A stretch of 64,000 nt of DNA from NCBI RefSeq assembly GCF_036010485.1, contig NZ_CP108568.1, forward strand, positions 1,860,001 to 1,924,000. Direction: 5' to 3'. The notes below the pieces were generated by a model. That model was given only the letters and a program-made list of their open reading frames with translations. It did not search any database and was not told the DNA's origin. Of the stretch, positions 18,114 through 26,983 are shown one piece after another (the stretch's first letter is position 1; each line of letters opens with the position of its first letter). Both the position numbers and the translations under genes were made by a program. Origin of the DNA: Streptomyces sp. NBC_01198. GTDB lineage: Bacteria > Actinomycetota > Actinomycetes > Streptomycetales > Streptomycetaceae.

Positions 18114-18956
18114 ATGCGCCGCCTGCACCCCCCCGCCGGCCCGGCGGACGAAGACCTCGCCACCCCCCACGGCCTGGCAGCCGCCTACGCATACCCGGCA
18201 GCGGCGACCCGCGCGCCCGCGCCCGGGCCCGGGCCCACGCCCCGGAAGGACCGCCCGTACGTACGGGCGAACATGGTCGCCGCCCTCGACGGCGCCGCCC
18301 ACGCCAACGGCAAATCCGCCCCCCTCTCCTCCCCCGCCGACATGCGCGTCTTCGGCACGCTGCGCGCACTCGCGGACGCGATCCTCGTCGGTGCGGAGAC
18401 CGTCCGGCAGGAGGGCTACCGCCCGGCCAAGGCGCGTAAGGACTTCGCCGAGCAGCGCGCCGCCGACGGCCAGTCGCCCGCCCCGGTGATCGCGGTGGTG
18501 AGCCGCCGGCTGGACCTGGACTTCGACACCCCGCTGTTCCGGGAGGCGGCGACGCCGACCATCGTGCTGACGGGCACGGCGGCGCCCGAGGAGCGACTGG
18601 CCGCGGCGCGGGCGGCGGGCGCCCAGGTGGTCCTGGCCGGCACCCGCTCAGGCGAAGCCCAAGGCGGGGCCCAAGGCGAAGACGACGGCGGCGTCGACCC
18701 GGCCCGCGCGGTCGCGGAACTGGCCGCGCTGGGCCACACCCGGCTGCTCCACGAGGGCGGCCCCCGCCTGCTGGCCCAGTTCGCGGCGGCCGGCGTGCTG
18801 GACGAGCTGTGCCTGACCGTGGCGCCGCTGCTGGTGGGCGGTGACGCGCCCCGCGTGATGAACGGCCCCGCCGTCCCCGCGGGCCCGGCCCGCTTCGTCC
18901 CGCTGTCCGTCCTGGAAGAGGACGGCTACCTGTTCACCCGCTACACCCGCGCGTAG
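18114..18956 (+). CDS. Pyrimidine reductase family protein (RibD C-terminal domain)
   Basis: A 280-residue NADPH-dependent reductase of the RibD-C/dihydrofolate reductase-like fold. The core starts with R-P-Y-V-R-A-N-M-V-A-A-L-D-G near residue 47, followed by S-P-A-D-M-R-V-F and D-A-I-L-V-G-A-E-T-V-R. The end has H-E-G-G-P-R-L-L and D-E-L-C-L-T-V-A-P-L-L-V-G-G. The family reduces the riboflavin precursor ribosylamino-pyrimidine, but stand-alone copies away from rib operons may act on other pyrimidines or flavins. No deaminase domain is present. Confidence 0.85.
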   Translation: MRRLHPPAGPADEDLATPHGLAAAYAYPAAATRAPAPGPGPTPRKDRPYVRANMVAALDGAAHANGKSAPLSSPADMRVFGTLRALADAILVGAETVRQEGYRPAKARKDFAEQRAADGQSPAPVIAVVSRRLDLDFDTPLFREAATPTIVLTGTAAPEERLAAARAAGAQVVLAGTRSGEAQGGAQGEDDGGVDPARAVAELAALGHTRLLHEGGPRLLAQFAAAGVLDELCLTVAPLLVGGDAPRVMNGPAVPAGPARFVPLSVLEEDGYLFTRYTRA

Positions 18957-19320
18957 AGCGTAGAGCAGCCCACACGCAAAACAGCCCCCACCCAGAGCAG
19001 CCCACTCCGCACGAATCACGGAGCGCACGGAGACAACAACCGCACGGAGACAAGAACCGCACGGAACCCACCCCAAACCCACGCGAAAAGCACAGCGCAC
19101 GGAAAGAAATCCGCACGTACGCCCTACACCCCCCGCCCCCACCACACATGCATCCCCTTCCCAGAGGGCAGCAACCCGGGGCAAGGATGGCCCGCAAGAA
19201 ACCGGATCCCACCGTTCCGCTTGGCGCCACCCGGGAACAGTTACCGCGATGTCCTGCGAAGTTCGGGGCAGGATGGTTTCCGTGGCGGCCGAGTGGCCCG
19301 CGAGAAAGAAGGACGCGTCC
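18957..19320. other. 364-base gap with short tandem repeats
   Basis: Locally A-rich on the plus strand, unlike its surroundings. A 17-base unit (CGCACGGAGACAACAAC, then CGCACGGAGACAAGAAC) is repeated at 19024-19057, with a partial third copy. No gene is supported. The rest should hold the promoter for the gene starting at 19321, but I cannot place its -35/-10 with confidence. Confidence 0.45.
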
Positions 19321-19812
19321 GTGTTCACGACCGTACTCATGATCGAGAAGCCGCTCTCCTCCGAGGACGTGGAGCTGATCACGAATCTGCACGGCGAGGA
19401 GCAGGTCTCCTTCGTGGTGCTGATGCAGCCCCGCGGCGACCAGGACCGGCTGCTGAGGGCGGTGGACGACGTGGCGCTGGGCTATCTGGAGGACGCGGCC
19501 CGGGAGAACGACGTGCCGGAGGGCGCGGCGGCGTTCAAGCCCGCGGAGGTCGCCCTCGCGCACTCCATCGAGGCGCTGCGCCGGGCCGGCGCCGAGGCGG
19601 TCGGCGAGATCGTCGAGCGGCACCCGCTGGACCTGCTGCGGACGGTCGTGGAGCGGACCCACGCCGACGAGGTCATCGTGCTGACGGCGCCGCACTTCGT
19701 GGAGGAGTTCTTCCACCGCGACTGGACCTCGCGCGCCCGGCACAAGGTGGGGGTGCCGGTGCTCAAGCTGTTCGCGCAGCAGGACGCCGGTGAGCAGCCC
19801 GCCGAGGGGTGA
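19321..19812 (+). CDS. Conserved 163-residue protein with a USP-like alpha/beta fold
   Basis: A small cytoplasmic protein with alternating strands and helices, for example V-S-F-V-V-L-M-Q-P-R, A-D-E-V-I-V-L-T-A-P-H-F-V and V-G-V-P-V-L-K-L-F. This is similar to universal-stress or Rossmann-like folds. Streptomycete homologues next to murC are sometimes labelled indole-3-glycerol-phosphate synthase, but it is far too short for a TIM barrel and that name is not supported. GTG 19321 has AAGGA about 10 bases upstream. Function unknown. Confidence 0.7.
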   Translation: MFTTVLMIEKPLSSEDVELITNLHGEEQVSFVVLMQPRGDQDRLLRAVDDVALGYLEDAARENDVPEGAAAFKPAEVALAHSIEALRRAGAEAVGEIVERHPLDLLRTVVERTHADEVIVLTAPHFVEEFFHRDWTSRARHKVGVPVLKLFAQQDAGEQPAEG

Positions 19813-19846
19813 GGGCCGGCGGCCGCGGGCAGTGCGAGAATCGGCT

Positions 19847-19881
19847 GACCTGTCAACGGCCGACCTGTCAACGGCTGACCT
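19847..19881 (+). repeat. 15-base tandem repeat in the murC leader
   Basis: GACCTGTCAACGGCC and GACCTGTCAACGGCT follow each other directly, then GACCT. The repeats end 15 bases before the murC start and would be in its 5' untranslated region or promoter. Confidence 0.6.
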
Positions 19882-19896
19882 TTTGGAGATCCGCGT

Positions 19897-21291
19897 ATGA
19901 GCCCGTCCGTTCCGCCCACCATGGAACGACCGCACTTCATCGGTATCGGCGGCGCCGGGATGTCGGGGGTCGCGAAGCTCCTCGCGCAGCGCGGGGCGCT
20001 GGTGGCGGGCAGTGACTCACGCGAGTCGGAGACGGCCGCGGCGCTGCGCGCCCTGGGCGTGACCGTGCACATCGGGCACGATGCCGCGCAGCTGGCGCAG
20101 GACGCCACCGCCGTGGTCGTCTCCAGCGCGATCCGGCCGGAGAATCCGGAGCTCGCGGCGGCGCGCGAGCGCGGGGTGCCCGTGCTGCACCGCAGTGAGG
20201 CGCTGGCCGCGCTGATGGAGGGCACCCGCCCGATCGCGGTGGCCGGCACGCACGGCAAGACGACCACCACCTCGATGCTGGCGGTCGCGCTGTCCGCGCT
20301 CGGCATGGAGCCGTCGTACGTGATCGGCGGCGACCTGGACGCGCCCGGGTCCAACGCCCGTCACGGCGGCGGCGAGGTCTTCGTCGCCGAGGCGGACGAG
20401 AGCGACCGCAGCTTCCACAGGTACGCCCCCGAGGTGGCGATCGTGCTGAACGTGGAGCTGGACCACCACGCCAACTACGCCTCGATGGAGGAGATCTACG
20501 ACTCCTTCGAGACCTTCGTCGGCAAGGTGCGGCCGGGCGGCACGCTGGTCGTCTCGGCCGACCAGCCGGGCGCGGTGGAGCTGACGTCCCGGGTGCGGGA
20601 CATCGGCGGGCTGCGGATCGTGACGGTGGGCGAGGCGCAGGGCGCCGACCTGCGGGTGATGAAGATCACCCCGCGCGGCCTGACCAGCGAGGTCACCGTG
20701 CTGCTCGACGGCCGGATGCTGACCTTCACCGTGTCGGTGCCCGGTCGGCACTACGCGCTGAACGCGGTCGCCGCGCTGGCCGCGGGCATCGCGGTCGGCG
20801 CGCCGGCCCGCAATCTGGCGTCGGCGCTGGCCAAGTACACGGGTGTGCAGCGGCGGCTCCAGCTCAAGGGCGAGGCGGCCGGTGTGCAGGTGATCGACTC
20901 CTACGCGCACCACCCGACGGAGATGGCCGCCGATCTGGAGGCGATCCGGGCGGCCGCGGAGGGCGGCCGGGTGCTGGTGGTCTTCCAGCCGCACCTGTTC
21001 AGCCGCACCCGGGAGCTGGGGGCGGAGATGGGCGGCGCCCTGGCCCTGGCGGACGCCTCGGTGGTGCTTGACATCTATCCCGCCCGGGAGGACCCGGTTC
21101 CGGGGGTGACCAGCGCCCTGATCATCGATGCGGCAAGGGCCGCGGGCGCCGACGTGACCGCGGAGTCCGACCGGGACGCGGTTCCCGGGGTGGTGGCAGG
21201 AATGGCGAAGCAGGGGGATCTCGTTCTCACCATGGGGGCTGGCGACGTGACCGACCTCGGACCACGGATTCTCGCCCGTCTCGGCAGCTGA
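19897..21291 (+). CDS. murC: UDP-N-acetylmuramate--L-alanine ligase MurC
   Basis: A 464-residue Mur ligase that adds L-alanine to UDP-MurNAc in cytoplasmic peptidoglycan precursor synthesis. The N-terminal G-I-G-G-A-G-M-S-G binds UDP-MurNAc. The ATP-binding G-T-H-G-K-T-T-T-T is near residue 117. E-A-D-E-S-D follows the second domain, and Y-A-H-H-P-T-E lies in the C-terminal domain. GGAG precedes ATG 19897. murC stands outside the main dcw cluster here, as is usual in streptomycetes, and is followed 10 bases later by msrB. Confidence 0.95.
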   Translation: MSPSVPPTMERPHFIGIGGAGMSGVAKLLAQRGALVAGSDSRESETAAALRALGVTVHIGHDAAQLAQDATAVVVSSAIRPENPELAAARERGVPVLHRSEALAALMEGTRPIAVAGTHGKTTTTSMLAVALSALGMEPSYVIGGDLDAPGSNARHGGGEVFVAEADESDRSFHRYAPEVAIVLNVELDHHANYASMEEIYDSFETFVGKVRPGGTLVVSADQPGAVELTSRVRDIGGLRIVTVGEAQGADLRVMKITPRGLTSEVTVLLDGRMLTFTVSVPGRHYALNAVAALAAGIAVGAPARNLASALAKYTGVQRRLQLKGEAAGVQVIDSYAHHPTEMAADLEAIRAAAEGGRVLVVFQPHLFSRTRELGAEMGGALALADASVVLDIYPAREDPVPGVTSALIIDAARAAGADVTAESDRDAVPGVVAGMAKQGDLVLTMGAGDVTDLGPRILARLGS

Positions 21292-21301
21292 GAGGACCTC
21301 C

Positions 21302-21706
21302 ATGTCGTATGAAGTGAACAAGACCGACGAGCAGTGGCGCGAGGAGCTGTCACCGCAGGAGTACGCGGTCCTGCGCAAGGCCGGCACCGAGCGTCCCTTC
21401 ACCGGTGAGTACACCGACGTCAAGACCGAGGGCGTCTACGCGTGCCGGGCGTGCGGCGCCGAGCTCTTCCGTTCCGACACGAAGTTCGAGTCGCACTGCG
21501 GCTGGCCGTCGTTCTACGACCCGGCCGACAGCGACGCCGTCGAGCTGATCGAGGACCGCGCGATGGGCATGGTGCGGGTGGAGGTGCGCTGCGCGCGCTG
21601 CGGCTCGCACCTCGGCCATGTCTTCGAGGGCGAGGGGTACGGCACGCCGACCGACCAGCGCTACTGCATCAACTCGATCTCCCTGCGGCTCAGCCCCAAG
21701 GAGTAG
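21302..21706 (+). CDS. msrB: Peptide-methionine (R)-S-oxide reductase MsrB
   Basis: A 134-residue MsrB that repairs oxidised methionine. Two zinc-binding pairs are visible, C-R-A-C-G near residue 48 and C-A-R-C-G near 98. The catalytic cysteine is in R-Y-C-I-N-S near 121. The start of the fold is E-E-L-S-P-Q-E-Y-A-V-L-R. The 10-base gap to murC suggests a two-gene operon, and a strong hairpin ends it. Confidence 0.94.
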   Translation: MSYEVNKTDEQWREELSPQEYAVLRKAGTERPFTGEYTDVKTEGVYACRACGAELFRSDTKFESHCGWPSFYDPADSDAVELIEDRAMGMVRVEVRCARCGSHLGHVFEGEGYGTPTDQRYCINSISLRLSPKE

Positions 21707-21713
21707 GCACACC

Positions 21714-21805
21714 GAAGGCCCCCAAGAATCCGCCCATCGCGTACGGGGGCCTTCCCCTGCCGCGGGCCGTCCCGCGGCCGCCCTGAAGGAGGGGCGGCCC
21801 GCGGC
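21714..21805. terminator. Double hairpin between convergent msrB and the YkvA gene
   Basis: GAAGGCCCCC (21714) pairs with GGGGGCCTTC (21745-21754). A second 10-bp stem, GCCGCGGGCC (21759-21768) with GGCCCGCGGC (21796-21805), follows. Placement between convergent genes fits a two-way terminator. Confidence 0.65.
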
Positions 21806-21821
21806 TTCGACACCGCGCCGC

Positions 21822-22118
21822 TCAGCTGCGCCGCCGCGCCGCCCCGGCCTTCAGCGCGGCCGCGTGCACCGAGCGCAGTGCCAGCAGCAGCACCCCGACG
21901 TCGTCCAGGTAGATCGGGTCGGGCAGCAGATCGATGGGGCAGATCAGATAGGCCACCGATCCCCAGAACATCGCCTTGGTCGACAGCGGCATCCCCGTGG
22001 ACTTCAGCACTTTCCGGGCGCGGACCAGCCGCAGCAGCAGCCGGACCGCGTAGACCGCCGTGACGACCGCCAGGACGACGCCCGCGGCCACGAGCAACAC
22101 CAACGTCGTGCGGTTCAC
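21822..22118 (-). CDS. YkvA/DUF1232 small membrane protein
   Basis: A 98-residue protein with one N-terminal membrane helix (residues about 4-28) and the DUF1232 core A-Y-L-I-C-P-I-D-L-L-P-D-P-I, followed by D-D-V-G-V-L-L-L-A-L. The family is widespread and of unknown function. It starts with GTG 22118, preceded by GGAGG. Confidence 0.8.
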   Translation of the reverse strand: MNRTTLVLLVAAGVVLAVVTAVYAVRLLLRLVRARKVLKSTGMPLSTKAMFWGSVAYLICPIDLLPDPIYLDDVGVLLLALRSVHAAALKAGAARRRS

Positions 22119-22234
22119 CGCACCACCTCCGATCGTCCGGGTTCACAGACCGTCTGCCCCCGGATATCGGCTCGGCACAGGCCAGGGCATGAGCAACCGT
22201 CAGAGCGCGTCCGCGCGCGGCCGGTCGGCCGGTC

Positions 22235-23812
22235 TCAGCGCCGTGCGGCGGCCCGCGCGGAGACCAGCAGCGCCCCGCAGGCCACGACCGCGGACAGCGC
22301 GGCGGCCAGGAAGGGGTAGGAGACGGTGCCGGTGCGGGAGCCGGTGACCAGGTCGGTCACCGCCGCCTGGGCCGGGGAGCCCGACACGACCAGGACGCCG
22401 CCCGCGGAGATCCCGGTGACCAGCAGCGACCACCCCGGGCTGCGCAGCAGCGGCGGATTGGTGACCGCCCCGACCGCGGTGCCGAGCAGCACCGAGACGG
22501 CGGCGGCCAGCAGTCCCGCCACGGCCGCCGGGCCCACCGGCACCGCCGTGCGCATGTCGTCGGCGTAGGCGTTGCTGATCGCCGCGACGACGCCCGTGCC
22601 GGCCACCGCGACCAGCGAGGACGCCAGCAGCGCCGTCACCAGCGCGCCGGCCTGCGCGCGCTCGGCGCCGACCGCGGAGGCCACGCAGGCCCGCGCGGCC
22701 GGCGGCTCGTTGCCGACGCAGACCCGCACCATCCACGCGGCGACCGGCAGCAGCAGCGCGGCCGCGTAACCGAGCGAGCCGAGCACCGGCTGGCCGCTGG
22801 AGACGCCGATGGCCATGATGGCGCCGTAGAGGAGCAGCGGGGGCAGCCAGCGGTGCGAGCGGGCCAGCAGTTCGGCCTGGTAGCGCAGGAGTGCGGCGGT
22901 CCGGTGCGGCCCGGGGACCACGGCGGGGGCGTCGTCCACCGGCGCGTCGGCGACCCGGGCCCGGGTGTGCAGACCGGTGACGTGCCAGGCCGGTTCCGCG
23001 AGCAGCAGCGCCCGCAGCACCGCGTCGGAGGCGTCGGCCGGGACCACCAGCCGTATGCCGGCTCCGTCCGGCTCCGCGAAGGGCCGCGCAGCCTCGGGGA
23101 CGGCGCCGGTCCCTGCCGCCTCGATGACGACGGCGTCCGGAGCGCCCCGGGGTGCCACGGCCGCCGTGCGGACCGCGCTGACCGGCCCCGACCCGGCGGG
23201 GACGGTCACCGTGAGGGTGGCCTCGCCGGCCAGCCGGCGCGGGTCGTGGTCGACGAAGACGACGGTGCCGCCGGCGGCCACCCGGGCGCGGACGGCCGCG
23301 TCCAGGGTGTCGCGGGCCACGGCGTCGAGACCGGTCCACGCCTCGTCCAGCACGAGCAGCTCGGGGTCCGCGAGCAGCGCCTGCACTACCGCGACCTTCT
23401 GGCAGCTGCCCTTGGAGAGCTGGTCGAGCGGGGTGCCGGCGTAGCCGGCGATGCCGAAACGGTCCAGCCAGGCCTCGGCCCGTACCCGCGCGGTGGCCGC
23501 GGGCAGGCCGCGGACCGACCCGAGGTGGGTCAGGTAACGCAGCACCGGGAAGGGCAGCGCCGCGGGGAAGCGCTCGGGCACGTAGGCGGTGGACGCGGCC
23601 GGCCGCCCGGTGATCCGGCCCGCATCGGGCGCGTCCACGCCGGCCAGGATCCGCAGCAGCGTCGACTTGCCGCTGCCGTTCACCCCTTCGACCCTGACCA
23701 GGGCCCCGGCCGGTAGGTCGATTGTGACGTCCCGCAGCACCCACGGGCCGCGCAGTCCGTAACGCCGTCCGACTCCGTCGAGCCGCAGCAGTCCCTTGTC
23801 GTGCACGGGCAT
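22235..23812 (-). CDS. ABC transporter with ATPase and membrane parts in one chain
   Basis: A 525-residue protein. Residues about 8-200 form an ABC ATPase: Walker A G-V-N-G-S-G-K-S, the signature-like L-S-K-G-S-C-Q-K, Walker B L-L-V-L-D-E-A-W-T-G-L-D and the H-loop V-D-H-D. The last about 230 residues carry about six hydrophobic helices, so the export-type permease is fused behind the ATPase, the reverse of the common order. The signature deviates from LSGGQ. Substrate unknown. ATG 23812 was chosen from two adjacent ATGs, and GTG 23806 is also possible. It is divergent from pth2. Confidence 0.75.
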   Translation of the reverse strand: MPVHDKGLLRLDGVGRRYGLRGPWVLRDVTIDLPAGALVRVEGVNGSGKSTLLRILAGVDAPDAGRITGRPAASTAYVPERFPAALPFPVLRYLTHLGSVRGLPAATARVRAEAWLDRFGIAGYAGTPLDQLSKGSCQKVAVVQALLADPELLVLDEAWTGLDAVARDTLDAAVRARVAAGGTVVFVDHDPRRLAGEATLTVTVPAGSGPVSAVRTAAVAPRGAPDAVVIEAAGTGAVPEAARPFAEPDGAGIRLVVPADASDAVLRALLLAEPAWHVTGLHTRARVADAPVDDAPAVVPGPHRTAALLRYQAELLARSHRWLPPLLLYGAIMAIGVSSGQPVLGSLGYAAALLLPVAAWMVRVCVGNEPPAARACVASAVGAERAQAGALVTALLASSLVAVAGTGVVAAISNAYADDMRTAVPVGPAAVAGLLAAAVSVLLGTAVGAVTNPPLLRSPGWSLLVTGISAGGVLVVSGSPAQAAVTDLVTGSRTGTVSYPFLAAALSAVVACGALLVSARAAARR

Positions 23813-23865
23813 CATCCTGGACCACCCCGCCGCGCGGTGCCAAGCCGCGATGGCAGACTTGCCGC

Positions 23866-24570
23866 GTGACCAGCCCCTTCCAGCACAGTGCCGCCGAGCG
23901 CGACGCGGCACCGCAGTACGTCCTGCCACTCGTGGTGCGGATCGAGCGGGACGCCCCGCCGCCGCGCACCGACGCCCTGGAGACCGCGGCCCGCGCGGTC
24001 CTGACCCTGCTGTCCGCCGAGCGCGCCACCGCCGAGGACGGCGAGTGGACGCAGGCGGTACGGGACTGGCAGGACGCCAGGATCAGGAAGGTCGTGCGGC
24101 GCGCGCGGGGCGCGGAGTGGCGGCGGGCGGAGGCGCTGCCCGGCATCACCGTCACCGGGCGGGCGGCGGAGGTCCGCGTCTTCCCGCCGGTGCCGCTGGA
24201 CGGCTGGCCCAAGGACCTGGCCAGGCTCCAGGTGTCCGGGACCGAACTGGACGACCCCGAGCCGGTGCCCGCGCCGGATCCGGCGGGACCGGTGCTCTGG
24301 CTCAACCCCGGCATCACCATGTCCGCCGGCAAGGCGATGGCCCAGGCCGGGCACGGGGCGCAACTCGCCTGGTGGGAGCTGGACACCGCGAGCCGCGCCG
24401 CGTGGCGGGCGGCGGGCTTCGCCCTGTCCGTCCGCACGCCCGGCGCCGGCACCTGGGCCCGCCTGGGCGGCTGCGACCTCCCGGTCGTCCGCGATGCCGG
24501 CTTCACCGAGATCCCCGCGGGCTCCCCGACAGTGGTGGCCGACCACCCCGCGCTCCGCGCGAGCCGCTGA
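23866..24570 (+). CDS. Peptidyl-tRNA hydrolase, Pth2 type
   Basis: A 234-residue protein whose C-terminal half matches the archaeal/eukaryotic-type peptidyl-tRNA hydrolase Pth2: L-N-P-G-I-T-M-S-A-G-K-A-M-A-Q-A-G-H-G-A near residue 145, then T-P-G-A-G-T-W and D-A-G-F-T-E-I-P-A-G-S. Pth2 frees tRNA from dropped-off peptidyl-tRNA. The N-terminal about 130 residues are an actinobacterial extension of unclear role. GTG 23866 has no Shine-Dalgarno, and CAGACT lies 6 bases upstream, so a leaderless transcript is possible. Confidence 0.8.
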   Translation: MTSPFQHSAAERDAAPQYVLPLVVRIERDAPPPRTDALETAARAVLTLLSAERATAEDGEWTQAVRDWQDARIRKVVRRARGAEWRRAEALPGITVTGRAAEVRVFPPVPLDGWPKDLARLQVSGTELDDPEPVPAPDPAGPVLWLNPGITMSAGKAMAQAGHGAQLAWWELDTASRAAWRAAGFALSVRTPGAGTWARLGGCDLPVVRDAGFTEIPAGSPTVVADHPALRASR

Positions 24571-24592
24571 CCGGCGCCCTCGCCCGTGGGCG

Positions 24593-25354
24593 TCAGGCCA
24601 GGCCCGCGACCAGTTCGCCGAGCGGGCGGCGGCGGCCGGTGAAGAACGGCACCTCCTCGCGGACGTGCATCCGCGCCTCGGAGGCGCGCAGCAGCCGCAT
24701 GAGGTCGACGATGCGGTAGAGCTCGTCGGCCTCGAAGGCGAGGATCCACTCGTAGTCGCCGAGCGAGAAGGACGCGACGGTGTTGGCGCGGACGTCGGGG
24801 TAGCCGCGGGCCAGCTTGCCGTGGTCGGCGAGCATCCGGCGGCGGTCCTCGTCGGGCAGCAGGTACCAGTCGTACGAGCGCACGAAGGGGTAGACGCTGA
24901 CGTAGTCGCGCGGGGTCTCGTCGGCGAGGAAGGCCGGGACGTGCGACTTGTTGAACTCGGCGGGGCGGTGCAGTGCCATGTTGGACCACACCGGCTCCAG
25001 CGCGCGGCCCAGCCTGGTGCGGCGGAAGAGGTTGTACGCCTCCTGCAGCGCCTCGGCGGTCTCCGCGTGCCACCAGATCATCACGTCGGCGTCCGCCCGC
25101 AGCCCCGAGACGTCGTAGGTGCCGCGGATGGTGACGTCCTTGGCGCCGAGCTGCGCGAACAGCTCGTCGACCTCGTCGGCGTATCCGGTGCGGTCCTCGG
25201 GCAGCGGGGTGCGCAGCCGGAAGACCGACCACAGCGTGTAGCGGATGACCTCGTTGAGGTCCTTGGCCTTCTTGCCCGCGTTGGCGGTCTTGGCGTGCGC
25301 CACGGCGTCCGCGGCGGCGGAGTCGAGGGCGTGGTCGGCAGTCGAGTCGGTCAT
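24593..25354 (-). CDS. hemQ: Coproheme decarboxylase HemQ (ChdC)
   Basis: A 253-residue chlorite-dismutase-fold enzyme that decarboxylates coproheme III to haem b with peroxide, the last step of the coproporphyrin-dependent pathway. The segment [12 protein letters not shown] near residue 145 carries the expected catalytic tyrosine. The C-terminal half has [15 protein letters not shown] and E-V-P-F-F-T-G-R. The start is ATG 25354, 4 bases after the hemY stop, so hemY and hemQ form an operon. Confidence 0.93.
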   Translation of the reverse strand: MTDSTADHALDSAAADAVAHAKTANAGKKAKDLNEVIRYTLWSVFRLRTPLPEDRTGYADEVDELFAQLGAKDVTIRGTYDVSGLRADADVMIWWHAETAEALQEAYNLFRRTRLGRALEPVWSNMALHRPAEFNKSHVPAFLADETPRDYVSVYPFVRSYDWYLLPDEDRRRMLADHGKLARGYPDVRANTVASFSLGDYEWILAFEADELYRIVDLMRLLRASEARMHVREEVPFFTGRRRPLGELVAGLA

Positions 25355-25358
25355 GCGG

Positions 25359-26849
25359 CTATTCTCCCGCGCCGCCCGTCCCGTCCGGCACCAGGGTGGC
25401 CAGTACCTCGGACGCCGCGCGGTTGCCGCTGCCGACGCATGCCGGGATGCCCACACCGTCGTAGAGGGCACCGCAGACGGCCAGGCCGGGCAGCTTGGCG
25501 ACCTGTTCGCGGATCCGGGCGACGCGGTCCAGGTGGCCGACCGGATACTGCGGCAGGCCCGCGGCCCAGCGGGTGACCCGGGCGGCGACCGGTGCGGCCC
25601 GCAGGCCGACCGCCTCCGCCAGGTCGTCCCTGGACAGCCGGACCAGGTCGGTGTCGTCCCAGGCGAGGTCGGCCTCGTCGCCGTGGCGACCGACCGAGGT
25701 GCGCAGCACCACGGTGTCGCCGCCGGCCGCGTCCTGCCAGCCCCACTTGCGGCTGGAGAACGTCGAGGCCTTGATCGTCCGGCCGTCGACCGGCGGCACG
25801 AGGAAGCCGCTGGACTGCGGCAGCCGGTGCACGTCGGAGCGGCGGAAGGCCATGGTGACCAGCGCCATGCCCGCGTAGTCGACGCTGTCCAGGTCGGCGG
25901 CAGCGGCCGGCGACTCGGCGCCGAGCAGCCGGGCGGCGGCGGTCGCGGGGACGGCGAGCACCACGGCGTCGGCGTCGATGACGCGGTCGCCGAGGCGGAC
26001 CTGCCAGCCGTGCGGCCCGGTCCTGCGCAGCTCGCGCACCGGCGTTCCGGTCTCGATGACGACGCCGGCCGCCCGGCAGGCGTCGGCGACCGCGAGCGGC
26101 AGCCGGCCGACGCCGCCCCGGATGCCGTTGAAGACCGGCCCCGTACCGGCCGAGGCGGCGGCGCGGCGCTGGATGCCGCGGGCCACCTCGATCAGCGAAC
26201 GCCCGCCGTCGCGGGCCGCGGTGTAGAGCTGCGGGACGGCGGCACGCAGCGAGATCTCGTACGCGTTGCCCGCGTAGACGCCGCCGAGCAGCGGTTCCAC
26301 CAGCCGGTCGACGACCTCGCGGCCGAGCCGGGCGGCGACGAAGGCCCCGACGGCCACGTCGCCGTCGATCTCGGTACGCGGCAGGACGTGGTCGAACGGG
26401 AGCCGGGCGAGACCGGCGGGCGAGAGCACCCCGGAGGCGGCGAGCGGGCCGAGGTCGCCGGGGACGCCCATCACGTGGCCCTTGGGCATCGGCCGCAGCC
26501 GGCCGCGCGTCCACAGCGTGGCGCCGAGCACGGCGGGCGGCTCCAGATCGTCACCGAGGCCGACCTCGCGGGCCAGCTCCACCGCCTCGGGGCGGCGGGC
26601 CAGAATCGATTCAGCACCGAGGTCGACCGGCACCCCGGCGATCTCGTCGGCGTGCAGCTTGCCGCCCAGCCGGGACGAGGCCTCCAGCAGGGTCACCCGG
26701 GCGCCCGCGGCGGCCAGCCGGTGGGCGGCGGCCAGGCCCGAGATACCGCCGCCGACCACCACCACATGTCCGCCCGCGGGTGCTGTCGCGGGCCGTTCCG
26801 CCCGGTCGCGGGCGGCCGCCGCGCCCGTGCCGCTGTGCGAGTCGCTCAT
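25359..26849 (-). CDS. hemY: Coproporphyrinogen III oxidase / protoporphyrinogen oxidase, HemY (CgoX) type
   Basis: A 496-residue flavoprotein of the HemY/CgoX family. In Gram-positive bacteria it oxidises coproporphyrinogen III to coproporphyrin III, feeding ferrochelatase and then HemQ. The N-terminal FAD motif is [10 protein letters not shown] near residue 30, followed by [10 protein letters not shown]. The C-terminus has the G-N-R-A-A-S-E cofactor-contact segment. Adjacency to hemQ and, two genes away, hemE supports the role. The start is ATG 26849. Confidence 0.92.
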   Translation of the reverse strand: MSDSHSGTGAAAARDRAERPATAPAGGHVVVVGGGISGLAAAHRLAAAGARVTLLEASSRLGGKLHADEIAGVPVDLGAESILARRPEAVELAREVGLGDDLEPPAVLGATLWTRGRLRPMPKGHVMGVPGDLGPLAASGVLSPAGLARLPFDHVLPRTEIDGDVAVGAFVAARLGREVVDRLVEPLLGGVYAGNAYEISLRAAVPQLYTAARDGGRSLIEVARGIQRRAAASAGTGPVFNGIRGGVGRLPLAVADACRAAGVVIETGTPVRELRRTGPHGWQVRLGDRVIDADAVVLAVPATAAARLLGAESPAAAADLDSVDYAGMALVTMAFRRSDVHRLPQSSGFLVPPVDGRTIKASTFSSRKWGWQDAAGGDTVVLRTSVGRHGDEADLAWDDTDLVRLSRDDLAEAVGLRAAPVAARVTRWAAGLPQYPVGHLDRVARIREQVAKLPGLAVCGALYDGVGIPACVGSGNRAASEVLATLVPDGTGGAGE

Positions 26850-26983
26850 GCGTCCACTGTCTCAGACTCCGGATCGAGTTCCGACCGTGATCCCTTCGGT
26901 ACCGCAGGACGGCAACGGGACCGCGAAGCCGTCCGTCCAATCAGTGGCATGTCACAACGGCCCTGCCCCTGGGGGGATTCGAG

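Noticed and set aside
19024..19065. 17-base repeats as a CRISPR or plasmid iteron set
   Set aside because: Only two and a half copies, no spacers, and no replication or cas gene near.
19321..19812. Indole-3-glycerol-phosphate synthase
   Set aside because: 163 residues are too few for that enzyme, and none of its active-site motifs are visible.
22200..25232. A 1010-codon minus-strand frame over the ABC, pth2 and hemQ region
   Set aside because: It crosses real genes on both strands in a shifted frame, and its Arg/Gly/Ala-rich product has no recognisable domain.
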